A stretch of DNA of 64,000 nt from Gyromitra esculenta (lineage: Eukaryota > Ascomycota > Pezizomycetes > Pezizales > Discinaceae): the NCBI GenBank assembly GCA_038503075.1, contig JBCAML010000001.1:3038001-3102000 (forward strand). The letters are read 5' to 3'. The position numbers and the translations under genes are program-made. The first letter of the stretch is position 1; each line of letters starts with the position of its first letter. Shown piece by piece: positions 21,001 through 32,699 of this stretch. The notes beneath the pieces are model-generated. The model saw nothing but the letters and a program-made list of their open reading frames with translations. It did no database searches and was not told where the DNA came from.

Positions 21001-21262
21001 CAGGGGTTACGGACGCACGGCGGACAGGGGTCTGGGCTTGGCAAGGGCTGTTGAAAGGGTTCAGGACTATGGATAGGGTACTGATTTTTTGTACCTTTAT
21101 TATAGGCCTATACCCTCTTAATAGTCCTTGCCTACATGTATCTGAACTATGGACCCTATTTTCTAGATTTTACCCCCAAAACCTGTACCCTATCCATAGT
21201 CCTTGCCAAGCCTTGATCGCTGCCCGCTGTCCGATAGTATCCGTCGTGCGCCCGTAACCCCC
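21001..21262. mobile_element. MITE with TA target duplication (Tc1/mariner-pogo type)
   Basis: 262 bp between TA dinucleotides (20999-21000 and 21263-21264). Ends are CAGGGGTTACGGACGCAC on the left and its inverted counterpart GTGCGCCCGTAACCCCC on the right. The inverted similarity continues inwards through CTTGGCAAGG and GGACTATGGATAGGGTAC, so most of the element folds on itself. There is no transposase ORF; it would depend on a pogo/Fot1-like transposase elsewhere. Confidence 0.75.
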
Positions 21263-21264
21263 TA

Positions 21265-22562
21265 TATGCTGTCATCAGAATGATCAGTGTCATCAAATCT
21301 CACTCGTGGTTCAACCTTTCTGTGTTGTTGGATATATGTAGTTTTCTGTTTTCTGTTTGTTTGTTTATTCATTAGGTACATTCAACCCCCAGGTTATACT
21401 ACTCTTCGTAACACACTAAAGTAAAACTCAAACTAAACTAAAACAAAAATAACACAATTTAAATTGATTTCCAACCTCAAACCACATTTCCGCAATGCTG
21501 GGCCATCACTTTTCTCTTCCCAAAGTGGTAAACTCAAAAATAATTTGACCCTCTTACTCCCCATACACAACATTCGCCATCTCCGTCATCTTAATCCACT
21601 CCCTGCCCACCTTCTCTCCTCCAACATTTTCCTTCACGCACAACCATCCCATCTTATCGAACATTGTCAGCTCCCCCACCTGACACCTGCTCCCACACCA
21701 TCCTATCTCCTTGTTTAACTCTATATCCCCAACATAGTTCCCATAATCTCCCCTACTCGCTTTCAGATAGTCCTTCGTTGGATATATGGGATATATAGGC
21801 TTCCTAGGGCTCACATCCCCCAACGGGATACCGGTTCGGCTACAAGCTTTAGCTACTACGGAGATTACTCGGGCCTATCTATTTAGTGCCCAACGAACCC
21901 TCTATAGCCCGTATTTTATAGCCTTATAGGGAGTATATATATAGGGGTTTGATGCCCGTGTTTGATTTCCCTTTCTCTTCTCTTCTCCACCGCATAGCGT
22001 AGATATACGAATATGTTCATTATCTTCGACATGTGTTAGGGAAGTTCCTCAACACCACACCACGAGGCCCTTCGGGTGCGGCACGGGAGAGAGCTTAGGG
22101 ATGTAAATTAGTAGAAAACATAAGCCCGAGCACATGGGTACTCGGGGTTTCTAGAAGATTATTCACCCTTTCGGCCCTACTATCCCAATATCCCGTGCCT
22201 CTGAAACGTCATGAGACTTAGGCTTAGTCTCATTTGTGCAGAATTTTGGCTAGTTCGCACCATAATGGCTGTGATATGTTGCATAAGGTAGGCCGTAAGA
22301 CGTTGCCTTTTTTCTCTCTAAAGCACTAAATGTGTTGATAGTTTCTAATGTTTAGACATCGACACCCCCTTCCATCTCATCTTTTTAGTATCATCAGCAG
22401 TAGTCGACGACCTTCGCTCGATTCAGTCGGCAACTACACCCGCTTACCTATCTTCTTCGAACTGTATATTTTCTTGTAGTTCTCATTGCTAAAACTTGAC
22501 GAAGGTAAGTTTCGATGCCACAGGCTCCCTTGACTTCACCCTCTTCTTTTCTCTGGGATGTA
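21265..22562. other. Gene-poor interval with one doubtful minus ORF
   Basis: Mostly AT-rich with CT-rich patches. A minus ORF at 21554-21823 (89 codons, with MFDKMGWLCVKENVGGEKVG) has plausible composition but no recognised family and no extension. The patch near 22030-22200 has a hairpin CCGAGCACATGGGTACTCGG. I see nothing else that I can support. Confidence 0.4.
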
Positions 22563-22819
22563 CAGTTGCGTCCAACAAGTCCCTGCGGTTTTTGAAGTAC
22601 CACAACACAACAAATGATGTCAGACCATTCCCTCTAAAAAAAAATCTAAAAATACACCCTTGCTTTAAAAACACAATAGTGAAGATAGCACTATCATGCT
22701 ATTGAGTTTTTATTGCTGCACAAGAGGAGGTTGTAATGGCTTGTTTTTTAGTTGAATTCCATGTTGTTTCATCACGTTGTGGTACCCCAAAAACCGCAGG
22801 GTCTTATTAGACGTCACTG
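22563..22819. mobile_element. MITE with TA target duplication, second type
   Basis: 257 bp between TA dinucleotides (22561-22562 and 22820-22821). The left arm CAGTTGCGTCC..AAGTCCCTGCGGTTTTTG and the right arm CAAAAACCGCAGGG..GACGTCACTG are inverted copies for about 50 bp, with GTACCACAAC continuing the match inwards. The flanks are GGATG and CATCC, extending the symmetry. There is no ORF. It differs in sequence from the MITE at 21001. Confidence 0.75.
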
Positions 22820-22821
22820 TA

Positions 22822-23032
22822 CATCCATGAATTGATTGACTAAGTCTCTCTGACTTATCCTATTATGGTTTTAAGGTCTATTTCGTGCTCTGGGGTGAGT
22901 TGGATTTTATTTTGTCTTACTCCCGATCTGAACTCTTGCAAACATTATCGATGGAATTCGATTTCTCTGTACTATTATCTCTAGACTCAAGCTCTTCGGC
23001 CAACTCTATGCTCTTGCCACTAAACAGCTGTT
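22822..23032. other. Short interval downstream of DCL1
   Basis: No gene seen. It should contain the DCL1 3' untranslated region and polyadenylation signals, as DCL1 reads leftwards and stops at 23033. Confidence 0.4.
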
Positions 23033-26000
23033 CTATTCCTCCAAATAGACAACCTCTTCCTCGTCATTTTCGCCCCCTCCCTCTTTCATCTCCTTACTCT
23101 CCCTCGTTTGCTCCTTGATAAGTTTACAGTCGCAAATTCCATAAAACTCAGTTAAACCGTTGTCATCCAACTTTTTCAGCGCAGCTTCACTCGCAGACAC
23201 CCTTGCCGCCTTTGCGGACTGCCCTCTGCCAAATGCAAATACTTGACTGTGAATCAAGATCCCTGTGAGGATATAGTGTTCGTCTTCAGTCCTGAGTTGT
23301 TCGCTCTCATAGCCCCAGTTGCTGCAACCAAGATCTGTCATGCGTTTAGTCAAGAATGTCGTTGGGTGTTGTCCAGCAAAATCTATATTCGGAGATTTTT
23401 TGTCAATATTTACCAGGGAGAAGTAACGACGGGGGATTCTTACTGTCGAAAATGGTCATATCAACGAAGAAAGGAAGGATATAATTTGTAACGAATTTTT
23501 CGACCACATCGTAGTTGAACTCAGAGTCAACGAAAAGTGCTCCGATAAAAGCCTCCAGTATATCGGGAAGTGCTTTTGGTGGTGGACTAACAGAAGTCCA
23601 AAAATCGACGGCACCATTGGATCTTTCCTGAGCTTCTAGGATCTCCATCTCGTAGTCTCTGATGGCAATATCGAGATGTTGGCCGACCCTCTTAAGTTTT
23701 CTGTGGAATCCCATAAGCACTGAAATGGCACCTAAAAATTTATTGGAGACCATTGCCATCTACAGTGAAGTGAATTAGCATTAGCAATGTCATGGGAGGG
23801 GAACCAGAGTATTCGATTACCTTATGTTCTGTTAACCACTGTGGATCAGCCTCTGGATGTTTATCAAAGATATATCTCACACAAACCAGATCTAGCAAAG
23901 CGTCGCCTAGAAACTCCAGCCTCTGGTAACACGGCACTTTCTCCCAAGAGTATGGGTTACTAGAGTGAGTAAATGCCGAAACAAGCAGCCTCGGAGACCT
24001 AAACTTATATCCAATCTGCTTCTCAATATCCGCAGCTAATTTGACCTGACTTGCAGAAGGTAGCGCAGTCTGGTATGCTGGTTTCGTATAACCTTTATAA
24101 TAATCCGCCCATTCTACTTGCTGGTGGTCTGGGGTTTGCAAGATCGCAGTCACCATCTTTGTAGCTCCATCTAGTCCTTTGTCAATGATCGCCGCGCCTA
24201 TTAAGGCTTCACAGACATCAGATATCGATTTGTCCGCGAGTTGATGAGAAGCACCCTGTTTCACAATTTCTTTTCCTGTGCCTTTTCCTAGGATTTGTCT
24301 CATGGCCGGATACCAGAAACGGCGAGAAAACCCTTCCGTTTGGATATAGGTAGGAAGATTGATGCGTTTCGCCTTTTCGAAGAGATGTTGATTACAGATG
24401 AGCACCATACGCTGCACATGCAATTGGAACTCATCATTCTCGTGATTCTGTGAAAAAAGACTGATAGATGTAGCCTGTATGCCGGTTAGTTTTTGTTTAT
24501 CATTCTCTACTCATACCCTTATACTTACCAATTTCAAAAAACAATCTCCTAGGAACTCCAAACGTTCGTAATTGTTTCCCATCCCTTTCCTCACATTAAC
24601 CTGTGCTTCCCTATGCTCATGTGAGTTATCAGAATCCTTTGTAATAGCTTCTAATGCTAACCCTAAGTCTAAGTCCACCAAACCCAACAAATTGCACACA
24701 TCCCAGGCATGAAGGTACGCATCAACCCTTGTACTGATGGAGGGAAATATCATAGCCATATGGATAACATGGCATGGGATCTATGAATACCCTGTTAGCG
24801 ATAGTAAATGACCAAGAAGGCTATAAAAATACCATGGAGACCTGAAAAGCAGAAGGGCAAATATATGCATTAGTCGTTGTATTAGCATCCTTCTCACTGG
24901 GCGGATCCAAATAATTCAGCCGATGCAACAATCGATCTGCGATCAGTACAGGCTCTGTCTCCGGAATTTCCCACTTGACCCATTTCCACTTAGCCGCCCC
25001 CTTTTTCCCTGCGTTATAGGAATAATCGAGAATATTCTCGACGCCTGGTGCTTGGGCTCCCTGTGTCGGAACTAGATCCTTTGGTGTAAGTGTAGGGTCA
25101 CAGTCATGCACCACGAAACGCCTACTCCTTTGTCTTCGATCGATAAGAAATCGGTCAATAAACGCTTCGATGGGGGTCTCTTTATCCCATACAAACTCTA
25201 GAGCGGACATGATATACACCATCAACTCCCAATCCAGTATGTCATCCGGTGCGTTTTCTTCGGTCCAATCTCCTTTTTTACATGGCGCGATCCAGTATGG
25301 TATTGTCCCGTAATCCAACTCGAACAACTTATTGAACAGGTCATAGAATAAGCGAATAGTGAACATATTCAACTTGTGTAAATTCTCATCCGTTGACATC
25401 AAAGGCTTACTTATGCGTATCGAAATAACATCCGAATACCCACCCCTATCTGAATAAACTGGAAAATTAGGAATCCTCGGGAGTTTCGCACGGGTGATAA
25501 GAGCCATTGGTGTCAGGCGCTCTCCCATTTCTTTTTGGTTGCTTAAGATAAAGACAGTGATCCAGATCTGTGGGGGAGGACTATTGCCCTCAATCGTCCA
25601 AAATCCGGGCTTTTCTTTTGAAGCATAGCTGTTGGTCTTGTTAGAATCTAGTGCTAGACGCGCGTTCGCCATTTTTGGAACATCTTTAGTTCTGTATTTC
25701 GGTAGTAGATAAACGTCCAAATATTCCTTAGCTCTCAACTGTAAACATGCTTCAAATGCAGCAGCTCTCTTTGCAGCAGCTTTGGTAGACATTGCAGTAC
25801 CCTCAACACATGTGATTGGTGAGCCTGCAGGAAGAAGCAATTCGCATATATACGCTTTCGCTCCAACAGGACGTACGTGGTAAAGAGGTGGCGACACGTC
25901 CTCTCCATCTTGAGGCTAGAAAGGAGGGTTAGTAAAGCAGCTCCCTCGATCAAAAATGCAACCACTCACTAAGCTTCCAACATAATGTCCCACAATCTGC

Positions 26001-27832
26001 ATAGCACTCGTAAATGTCAACTTCGCCCCACTCTCTTGTTCAATATAAACTCGATCACTGCCTTCTTCAAACATGAAGTTCTCTGGCTCCCAAGAATCCA
26101 GTAATCTGTCTGCTGGAAGACTCTGGCAGAACTTTCGCATGACCCCCTCCGCGCTCCGGACATCACTTAGGATTTTAATGTGAGTAGCATTACCCTGCTC
26201 TAACATATGGATATACCGAGAAACCGAGTGACGAGCTCGGCCTCTGGATTGAATATACTGGATCATCGTCGTATATAAATCGAATCTAAAAAAACCATCA
26301 GTTCTCAAGACCATATATGAATAGTCATGAAACATCACTTGTACCTAATGATCAAACTACAATCTGGGATATCCAAACCCTCCTCTGCCACACTTGTCGC
26401 AATCAAGCAGTTCAGCTTCCCCCTCCTGAACTGACTCACAGTAACCATTTGCTGCCTAAAAGTAACATTTTCATCACCTGCGCTCCCGGTCCGCGTCCCA
26501 ATCAGTACTCCCAACTTCATGTGCTCGATTCCAGCTTCCGCAAATAATTCTCCAAGTACTCGTGCAGTATAGCGGCGGTTCACAAAAACGATACACTTAT
26601 CACTTGTCTCCTCGGCATACACATGCTTAAGAAACCGATATAGAAGTACTACTTTACTGCTTAGATCAATAGTCTCCGGGTCCGGAGGTTCGAATACATG
26701 TTCCTGCACAATCTGACGCGCTTCGCGAAGTAGCACGATATCCTTTTCGATAAGGTCGAGGCCTTCTTGGTTAGTTTGACGGGACATGTTGCGCTCTTCT
26801 TTGCGTTCAAGCTTGCGATATTCCTGCTCCGAGAGAGCAAACTTCCAGACTTGATCTGCACACCAAGGGCCGAGCTCGGAGCTGCATTGCTTCGAGAAGG
26901 CGAATATCTTGTCGAAAGCATCAATATTGCTGAATCTGTTATGAAGTTTAGCATAAAGCTCTGTTTCAAAGGGGGCTCGAAGCTTAGTATAGGCGGCGAT
27001 GTCTTCCTTAGGACGGGAAACTGAGCTTTGGAGGAGCATTAAGTCGCTGGTGGTAGTGATTTTGCTGTGGAGAAGATGCTCGAGCTCCCTGTTATTCCAA
27101 GTAGTTAGCTGAATTTGTGTACCCTCAAGAAAGAATGGATACATACAAAGCTGCCTGTACTACATCTACCCTTGCATCCACTGGACTTGCTGTCATTCCA
27201 AAAATCTTTGGTCTTATATCCACAGGCTCAGAAAGATAGAAGTCTTTGATAATCCTTGCATATACGTGTCTCTTCTTTGCGTGATGTGCCTCATCAAAAC
27301 ACAACAAGTTGATATCCTTCATCTTGATGAAGCTATGAGTCAGACAATTATATAGAACGTCCGCCGTCATGACAATAACCTGTTCATCATCCAAAATCCG
27401 GTCCCAAGTCTCCTTTTTCCAAAGATCGACACCCATATCACCACAATACTTCCCAATTTTCGCATCAATATTACAACTCAAGACAGCGGCCTGCTGGAAG
27501 ACTAGAGTCACGCAATCTACAAGGAAGAAAGAGATGCGGCGATGCCGGCCACGCTGGCGGGACTCAAGCTCTTGATCAACCATATATCGTATAAGGAGAC
27601 ATGCAATAAGAGTTTTTCCCGAACCAGTGTCAAGAACAGCGATCGTATTGTGTTGCTTTGCGATCTCGAAAAGCTCCATTTGGTATTCGCGTGGGTCAGA
27701 GATAATGTAATTGTGCGAAGTAATCATTGCACGGGCAGACATCTTTTCTTCATCTTGCTGGTGGCGCTCGACAACCGTTTCGATATGGATTTCTTTGGTT
27801 TTTTCTTCAAACCTATGGATATTAGTACTCAT
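23033..27832 (-). CDS. DCL1: Dicer-like protein 1 (DCL1)
   Basis: Multidomain RNase III that cuts dsRNA into small RNAs for quelling and transposon silencing. Exons 27832-27147, 27088-26345, 26285-25970, 25915-24842, 24780-24529, 24474-23821, 23759-23444 and 23382-23033 close in frame to 1463 residues from the ATG at 27832 (fungal DCL1 is about 1500-1600). Domains: DEXH helicase with DTGSGKTLIA, FDEAHHAKK and FGMTASPVDA; helicase C with TSVAEEGLDIPDC and YIQSRGRARH; Dicer dimerisation domain (exon 3); PAZ-like region (exon 4); RNase IIIa with NYERLEFLGDCFLKL (exon 5); RNase IIIb with YQRLEFLGDALLDLV (exon 6); and a C-terminal dsRBD in the last exon. Both RNase III centres look intact. The HHAKK..ARIIKDFY block favours DCL1 over DCL2. 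The helicase starts only about 45 residues in, and an open frame continues upstream past a single stop (see next entry). Confidence 0.95.
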
Positions 27833-27838
27833 ATCTAG

Positions 27839-29500
27839 TTACCCCTTGCTTTTTCGAATGACGAACCATTTCAAGAATTCACCTTGGCGCATTCGACGGC
27901 GCGCGGTTATGCGTTTGACGTAAGGTTTTGAGGAGACCAATACGGCATCGTCTAATGGTCCTCCTTCCTTAGCCTTATCTTCGTCCTCATTGGATGATGA
28001 GGTTTCTGAGTTGCTCTCTTCGACGTCGTCAGGAAGTGTCGGCAGTAAATTTTTGATGGTGTCCCGAGCCTTCATTGCTACCTCCGATATGACCTTTGGG
28101 GAAACTACGGGTTGCCTTACAATAGGGTCAACTTTACTGAAAGCACCCTCCTTGTACCCACTATTTTTATAAACCTCATTTTGATCTGATGTAACTACTG
28201 ATTGAACAGGAGAAGATGCTATTGTTTTAATAGGACTTTCCTTATAAGATAGATAATCTTTCCGTTGGGAGGCAATATTCTTCAACCTCTCGATTTTAGG
28301 ATCGTCCCCAGGGACTTTTGCGCTAGGAACCTTTAGATTACCTATATCGTTACTATTCGTCCTGGGTGGTACTGGAAATCGAGATGCTTGGGTAAAGGAA
28401 TAGTCTGAGCCTCCTTTAGATGGAGCGCTAGACTTTGTAGCCTCGGAAGAACCGTAGGGATCGATACTAAGATTAGATCCAGTAACCCCTGCTAGGAGTG
28501 TAACGGCTGGTGTAAATGTCCCCTCTGCTCTAGAATTAGTAGTAGGGGCTGTGGCCGACATGCGAGACTGTACGATATCACAGGAGTTTGATGGTGTAGA
28601 TAACGTTGAAAAACCCGTATGAGCTAGAAGAGCTTCTTTGTTCGCTTTAATAACAGGTGCTACTACCTTTGCATATACAGAGTTCCTGAGCTGTAATTCC
28701 GGACCGAAAATTTTCTTCGTGAGGGTTTGTTTCGACGTAGGTATCTCAGTTACTTTACTCTCTAGGACAGATTTCATAGCCGCCACAGAAGGTTTAAATT
28801 TGATATCAATAGTATCCCCAGAAGTTTTCCAGGGAATCATTCTATCCAGCCCTGAAAACCCTTTCTCCTTAATTTTTGGAGTGGGTGATAAAGACTCTAG
28901 AGAATTATTAAGGCTAGGTCGGATCGGTTTTTTAGAGAATGTTCCGTTCGCTGCAAGGACCTCCATTCCTTGGAACTGAGGTGTAGGGAGATTCAAGGGA
29001 AGGGAACCATCCAGTGTCGAGATATCCTTTCTGCTATATCGGGGAGCAGGGACTATGGCCTCCGCAAGAAACCTAGGTTTAAGTTCTTCGTTATTACTTG
29101 CTTCGTTTAGGAATGACGCTGAACCATAGGCGTTGTAGTCCGCCCGTTTGCCCTGGGGTTCAGAAAATTTCTGCACAAATGATTTCGGTTTGAAGTAGGG
29201 TTTAGACGCCGCGGGTTTTTGAGGGGTAGCCCCACCCGATACGGAAACTGGTTTCCAATCGACTGTAGCAGGTGTGATGCCAGTGATTAGCTCTAGCCTA
29301 TGGTCAAAGTCGACCTCAAGGAGGCTCTTAGGAGCCTTTCTGTCTAATATGGAGATATTTGGTTCTTCTTTGCTGCTGGGCTGATTTTGGGCACCTAATC
29401 CGCCCATCAATTTAAACATGTCTGATGGCTTCATGGACAGGAAATTGGGATTGATTGCGGGTTTGCTAGATCCGGGTGGGTTTCCACAACTGGAGGACAT
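27839..29500 (-). CDS. 553-aa disordered ORF in frame with DCL1, separated by one stop
   Basis: An uninterrupted 553-codon minus ORF from ATG 29500 to TAA at 27839-27841. It is Ser/Pro/Lys-rich with no recognised domain; an acidic patch (DDVEESNSETSSSNEDED) and a basic end (KRITARRRMRQGEF) are visible. The DCL1 ATG lies 6 bases beyond the stop, in the same frame (AAG GGG TAA CTA GAT ATG). It may be the DCL1 N-terminal extension with a premature or read-through stop, or a separate upstream gene or cistron. Long disordered N termini before the helicase occur in some fungal Dicers, but this one is very long. I recognise no homologue. Confidence 0.6.
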   Translation of the reverse strand: MSSSCGNPPGSSKPAINPNFLSMKPSDMFKLMGGLGAQNQPSSKEEPNISILDRKAPKSLLEVDFDHRLELITGITPATVDWKPVSVSGGATPQKPAASKPYFKPKSFVQKFSEPQGKRADYNAYGSASFLNEASNNEELKPRFLAEAIVPAPRYSRKDISTLDGSLPLNLPTPQFQGMEVLAANGTFSKKPIRPSLNNSLESLSPTPKIKEKGFSGLDRMIPWKTSGDTIDIKFKPSVAAMKSVLESKVTEIPTSKQTLTKKIFGPELQLRNSVYAKVVAPVIKANKEALLAHTGFSTLSTPSNSCDIVQSRMSATAPTTNSRAEGTFTPAVTLLAGVTGSNLSIDPYGSSEATKSSAPSKGGSDYSFTQASRFPVPPRTNSNDIGNLKVPSAKVPGDDPKIERLKNIASQRKDYLSYKESPIKTIASSPVQSVVTSDQNEVYKNSGYKEGAFSKVDPIVRQPVVSPKVISEVAMKARDTIKNLLPTLPDDVEESNSETSSSNEDEDKAKEGGPLDDAVLVSSKPYVKRITARRRMRQGEFLKWFVIRKSKG

Positions 29501-30187
29501 TGTCTAAGCTGTCCACGAAGTTTGCACTCCACTAGTAAAAGTAAGTAGCTCGACTCAATGAAGATTTAGAGACGGTGGGTCAGATTGAAAAGAGATATTG
29601 GCTGAGGAGGATCAGTTGTGGAAGACCCAGCCGAATTTTTAGGTGGTGATTGTTGGGAGAATGAAAGGCAGACAATGAAAGATCTGAAACATACTAGGCA
29701 GGAGTCTCATAGTACTACTAGCTAAAAAATGAAGTCTATTCGGTTCGGTACGAGCAACGGAAAACACCTCAACAACAGCGAACCCCAATTTCTGCATAAA
29801 GATTAAAACTCGCCTCTATTAGTGTGTTTTCCTGTAGCCCTAAGAACTTTTCTTACATATCTGCTGGCTTTAGTGGTTATGGTGGGGTTCAATCTGTCTG
29901 AGGAGTGTCGCTGTTAGGTATCAAACCGAACAGACTTTATTTTTTGGCTAGTAGAAGTTGCGCCCCCAGAAGGCTGAGCCAGAAGCCATTCTGTTTATCT
30001 GCAGGGTTTTCGCCAGGAAGACGCGTTGACCGTCGTTCCTGTCACGCGATGTCACCTGCCTTGGCACGCTAAGATAAGAATCCTTCGATAAGACATATAT
30101 TACTGATAAGATAAGATCGAGGGGTTACCTAACTCCCAAGGTTGGATATTCTCCGAAACACCCCTTTCATGATCAACTACTAAAATC
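29501..30187. other. Divergent promoter region, DCL1 unit / TAP42
   Basis: Between the leftward DCL1-upstream ORF and rightward TAP42. Its centre is filled by a 240-bp terminal-inverted-repeat unit (29715-29954). The right part, near 30100-30180, should contain the TAP42 promoter. Confidence 0.5.
29715..29954. mobile_element. MITE-like palindromic repeat, 240 bp
   Basis: The left arm CTACTAGCTAAAAAATGAAG continues TCTATTCGGTTCGGTAC; the right arm (29918-29954) is its inverted copy with about five changes. Arms are about 37 bp. No clear target duplication is visible. There is no ORF. It sits between two divergent gene starts, so it might affect their expression. Confidence 0.55.
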
Positions 30188-31479
30188 ATGGACGAAGACG
30201 AAGACCAAATCTCGCTGCGCTCGCTTTATGATACTGCTGAGAATCTACGCATAGAAATTGAAAGCTCCTTCGACTACCAAAGCGATGCCTACCAGAACAA
30301 ACTACGCTCTACCGTAAACGCGTATCAGAAATGCAAAAGCCTGGTGGATCAAATCTCGCTGTTTAGTTCGAATGAGGGGCTGGATGAAGTGAGCTCTTCA
30401 GAGATTCGGTGAGCACTGGTCTGCAAGGTACCTCGGAGATGGGCTAGGTAGTGAGCTGATAGATATAAGATACATGCTCGTTGGCTTTCACCTCGCTGAA
30501 CTTACCCTAAAAGAACAAACCCCAGACCGTGTAGCTATCCTCAAGCGCGCCAGGATTTTATATGACCGCTTTTTAACATTATGTGATACCTATGACCTCC
30601 TCTCTGTATCCGACAAGAGCGCCTTCGAAAGGGGAACTTCCGTTGTCTCCGCACCCTTCGACCCTGCAGCACGAAGGAATGAGAAAATAGCTAAATATAA
30701 AGCTGAAAAGGAAATAAAAGCAAAAATTGAAGTATGCTGTGCTAATCCCTCGCCCAAGCACTGTTCATATGTGCTAATATTTAACCCCCAACCACAGAAA
30801 CTCTCCACAAATGCCCACAATCTAGATGACGCCGAAATTCGCGCCCTCCACCACGCTTCTATCTCTCTCTCAATCATGAAGGCTCTCGCTGGTCTCGAGA
30901 TGATTTCTCTCGAACTTGATATCCTTTCTCGAGCGCCTAAATTACCCTCAACCCCCCAACAGACACCTGACGAACGTTCAAAGGGCCGTAACAATCCACT
31001 CGATACCTATAGCGACAAAGTCGATATCAATATCAACAACACCATAAAGGGTGGAGCACTATTGTCATCAGATGGGAAACCATTAAGGCCGTTTACGTTG
31101 CTGGATAGTAGAGAGAGACTCAAGGCAGGGATTTTTAAGTCTGGTCATAATCTACCGACTATGACAATTGATGAGTATTTAGAGGAGGAGCGAAGGCGAG
31201 GTGGTATTATTGAGGGCGGAGGGTAGATCTCGCAAGCTATTTATTATAAGAAGCTCCAAGGGTTATATTGCTAATTGATGTTATAGTGAAAAATCGGGGC
31301 TGAGACCTGAACCCGATGAGGACAACTACGGAAAGGCGGACATAGAGACCCTGAAGGCGAGAGAGTGGGACGAATTTAAAGAAGCAAATCCACGGTACAT
31401 GGGCGCTTTAATATACTCCACTGTTTAGTGGTGCTGACATATCTTTAGGGGATCGGGTAACACCTTAAATCGGGGTTAG
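30188..31479 (+). CDS. TAP42: TAP42/alpha4-like regulator of PP2A-type phosphatases
   Basis: Binds catalytic subunits of PP2A-like phosphatases and links them to TOR signalling. Five exons, 30188-30408, 30470-30731, 30798-31222, 31287-31394 and 31449-31479, close in frame to 348 residues (yeast Tap42 is 366). Seen: an acidic N terminus with SLRSLYDTAENLRIEIESS; YMLVGFHLAEL created across the first splice; a basic helix KIAKYKAEKEIKAK; the block KPLRPFTLLDSRERLKAGIFK with LPTMTIDEYLEEE; and the invariant C-terminal tail AREWDEFKE..NPRGSGNTLNRG, completed by the 31-nt last exon. The gene is intact. Confidence 0.93.
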
Positions 31480-32699
31480 AACTTATTCAGATAAGGATAG
31501 CGAGGTAATCAGTACCAATGGGTCTTCGTGTTTTGTGTGTTGCAAAAATTACACCCGTAGATAGGTCGATTCAAGCATCAATTTCCCCAGAAATTCATAA
31601 TCACGATTTCATGTCGGATTATCCAATGTTTTATAAATCATAGCATAAGTGAAAGAAAAGAGTGCTGTATACATGTAGACTGTTAACTTCCTTGGCGCTT
31701 AAAATCCCCCCCAAAGTTCTCCCCCCCAAAAAAAATAACAACCCTATAGGACGAATAATACTGATCGAAGAAGTATGGGGAAAAGGCATGTTTCCCGGAT
31801 ATCTCACTTTAGCCGAAAACAGGTTGGAAGCCAAGGCTGCTTAACCGAGAGTACTTGCGCTCTCAATAATGAATTCTCGAAGAGATTTAACTTGAAATAA
31901 CAAGAGATAGTATATGTGCAAGGATATGAGGGGTGAAGTTGGGATGACTAAAGTACCAGAAAACAGTTTCTCGCTGTTTAATCGCTGTGGCCAAATATCC
32001 TGACTGATCCAACGTCACTACCCCCCATACGCTTATAGCTAGAGTACGTATCAACGTAGAATACTTATGCATTTATTGGATCTTTCTTTCTTTTTTTTTT
32101 TTCCTCTTCACAAAAGAGAAGAGAGTTAATTTAAGTAATTCATGGAGTGAGCCGAGCTTCATCTAGATTCCACTTGGTTCACTCCCCACACTAAGTTTAC
32201 GTTCCGGTTTTCGTTTGTCTTGCCGTCGCAGGAGAACTATGTTCAAATCTTCCTCAGGGGATATACTTTCAAATTGGGTGATGACGGGTTATCATTGCAG
32301 ATGGATTATCCGAAACCTGGAAAAAAGAGTATCGTTTCACCTCTTTGGATGTAGATCTTTGATGCTCGCATAATCACCTACAAGGAGCTAATACTCGAGG
32401 CCACGTGTATTTTAGTTACTGTCACTCACTTCGTCGCGATATCATATCTAATAATGTAAAGATCCGACACTAAAGCCCTTCAGTCTTTCCCCAAGCACGC
32501 CCAGAAAGATAGTATTTATACCCAGAAAGATAATAAAAATTAAAGAAACTCAAGAAAAAGCTAAATATAAATAATCGAGAGAGAAATGCGAGCAATTTTT
32601 ACAAGTTCATAATAAGGTCTCGTCTACAGGGCTGGTAAACCATTACCACTTTAATAGAGAGGCCAGACTCTTTCCTCTCCTGAATTTGCTGCCTCCTCC
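31480..32699. other. Intergenic between TAP42 and YVC1 (convergent 3' ends)
   Basis: 1.2 kb with no supported gene; scattered ORFs are under 70 codons. It contains runs of C and A near 31707-31738 and a T run near 32090. No repeat ends were recognised. Confidence 0.5.

Noticed and set aside
26661..27024. ORFs in other frames within DCL1
   Set aside because: They are shadows of the helicase exons, which have clear family motifs in their own frame.
28638..28979. 113-codon plus ORF opposite the DCL1-upstream ORF
   Set aside because: It lies antisense to the long open frame and has no motif of its own.
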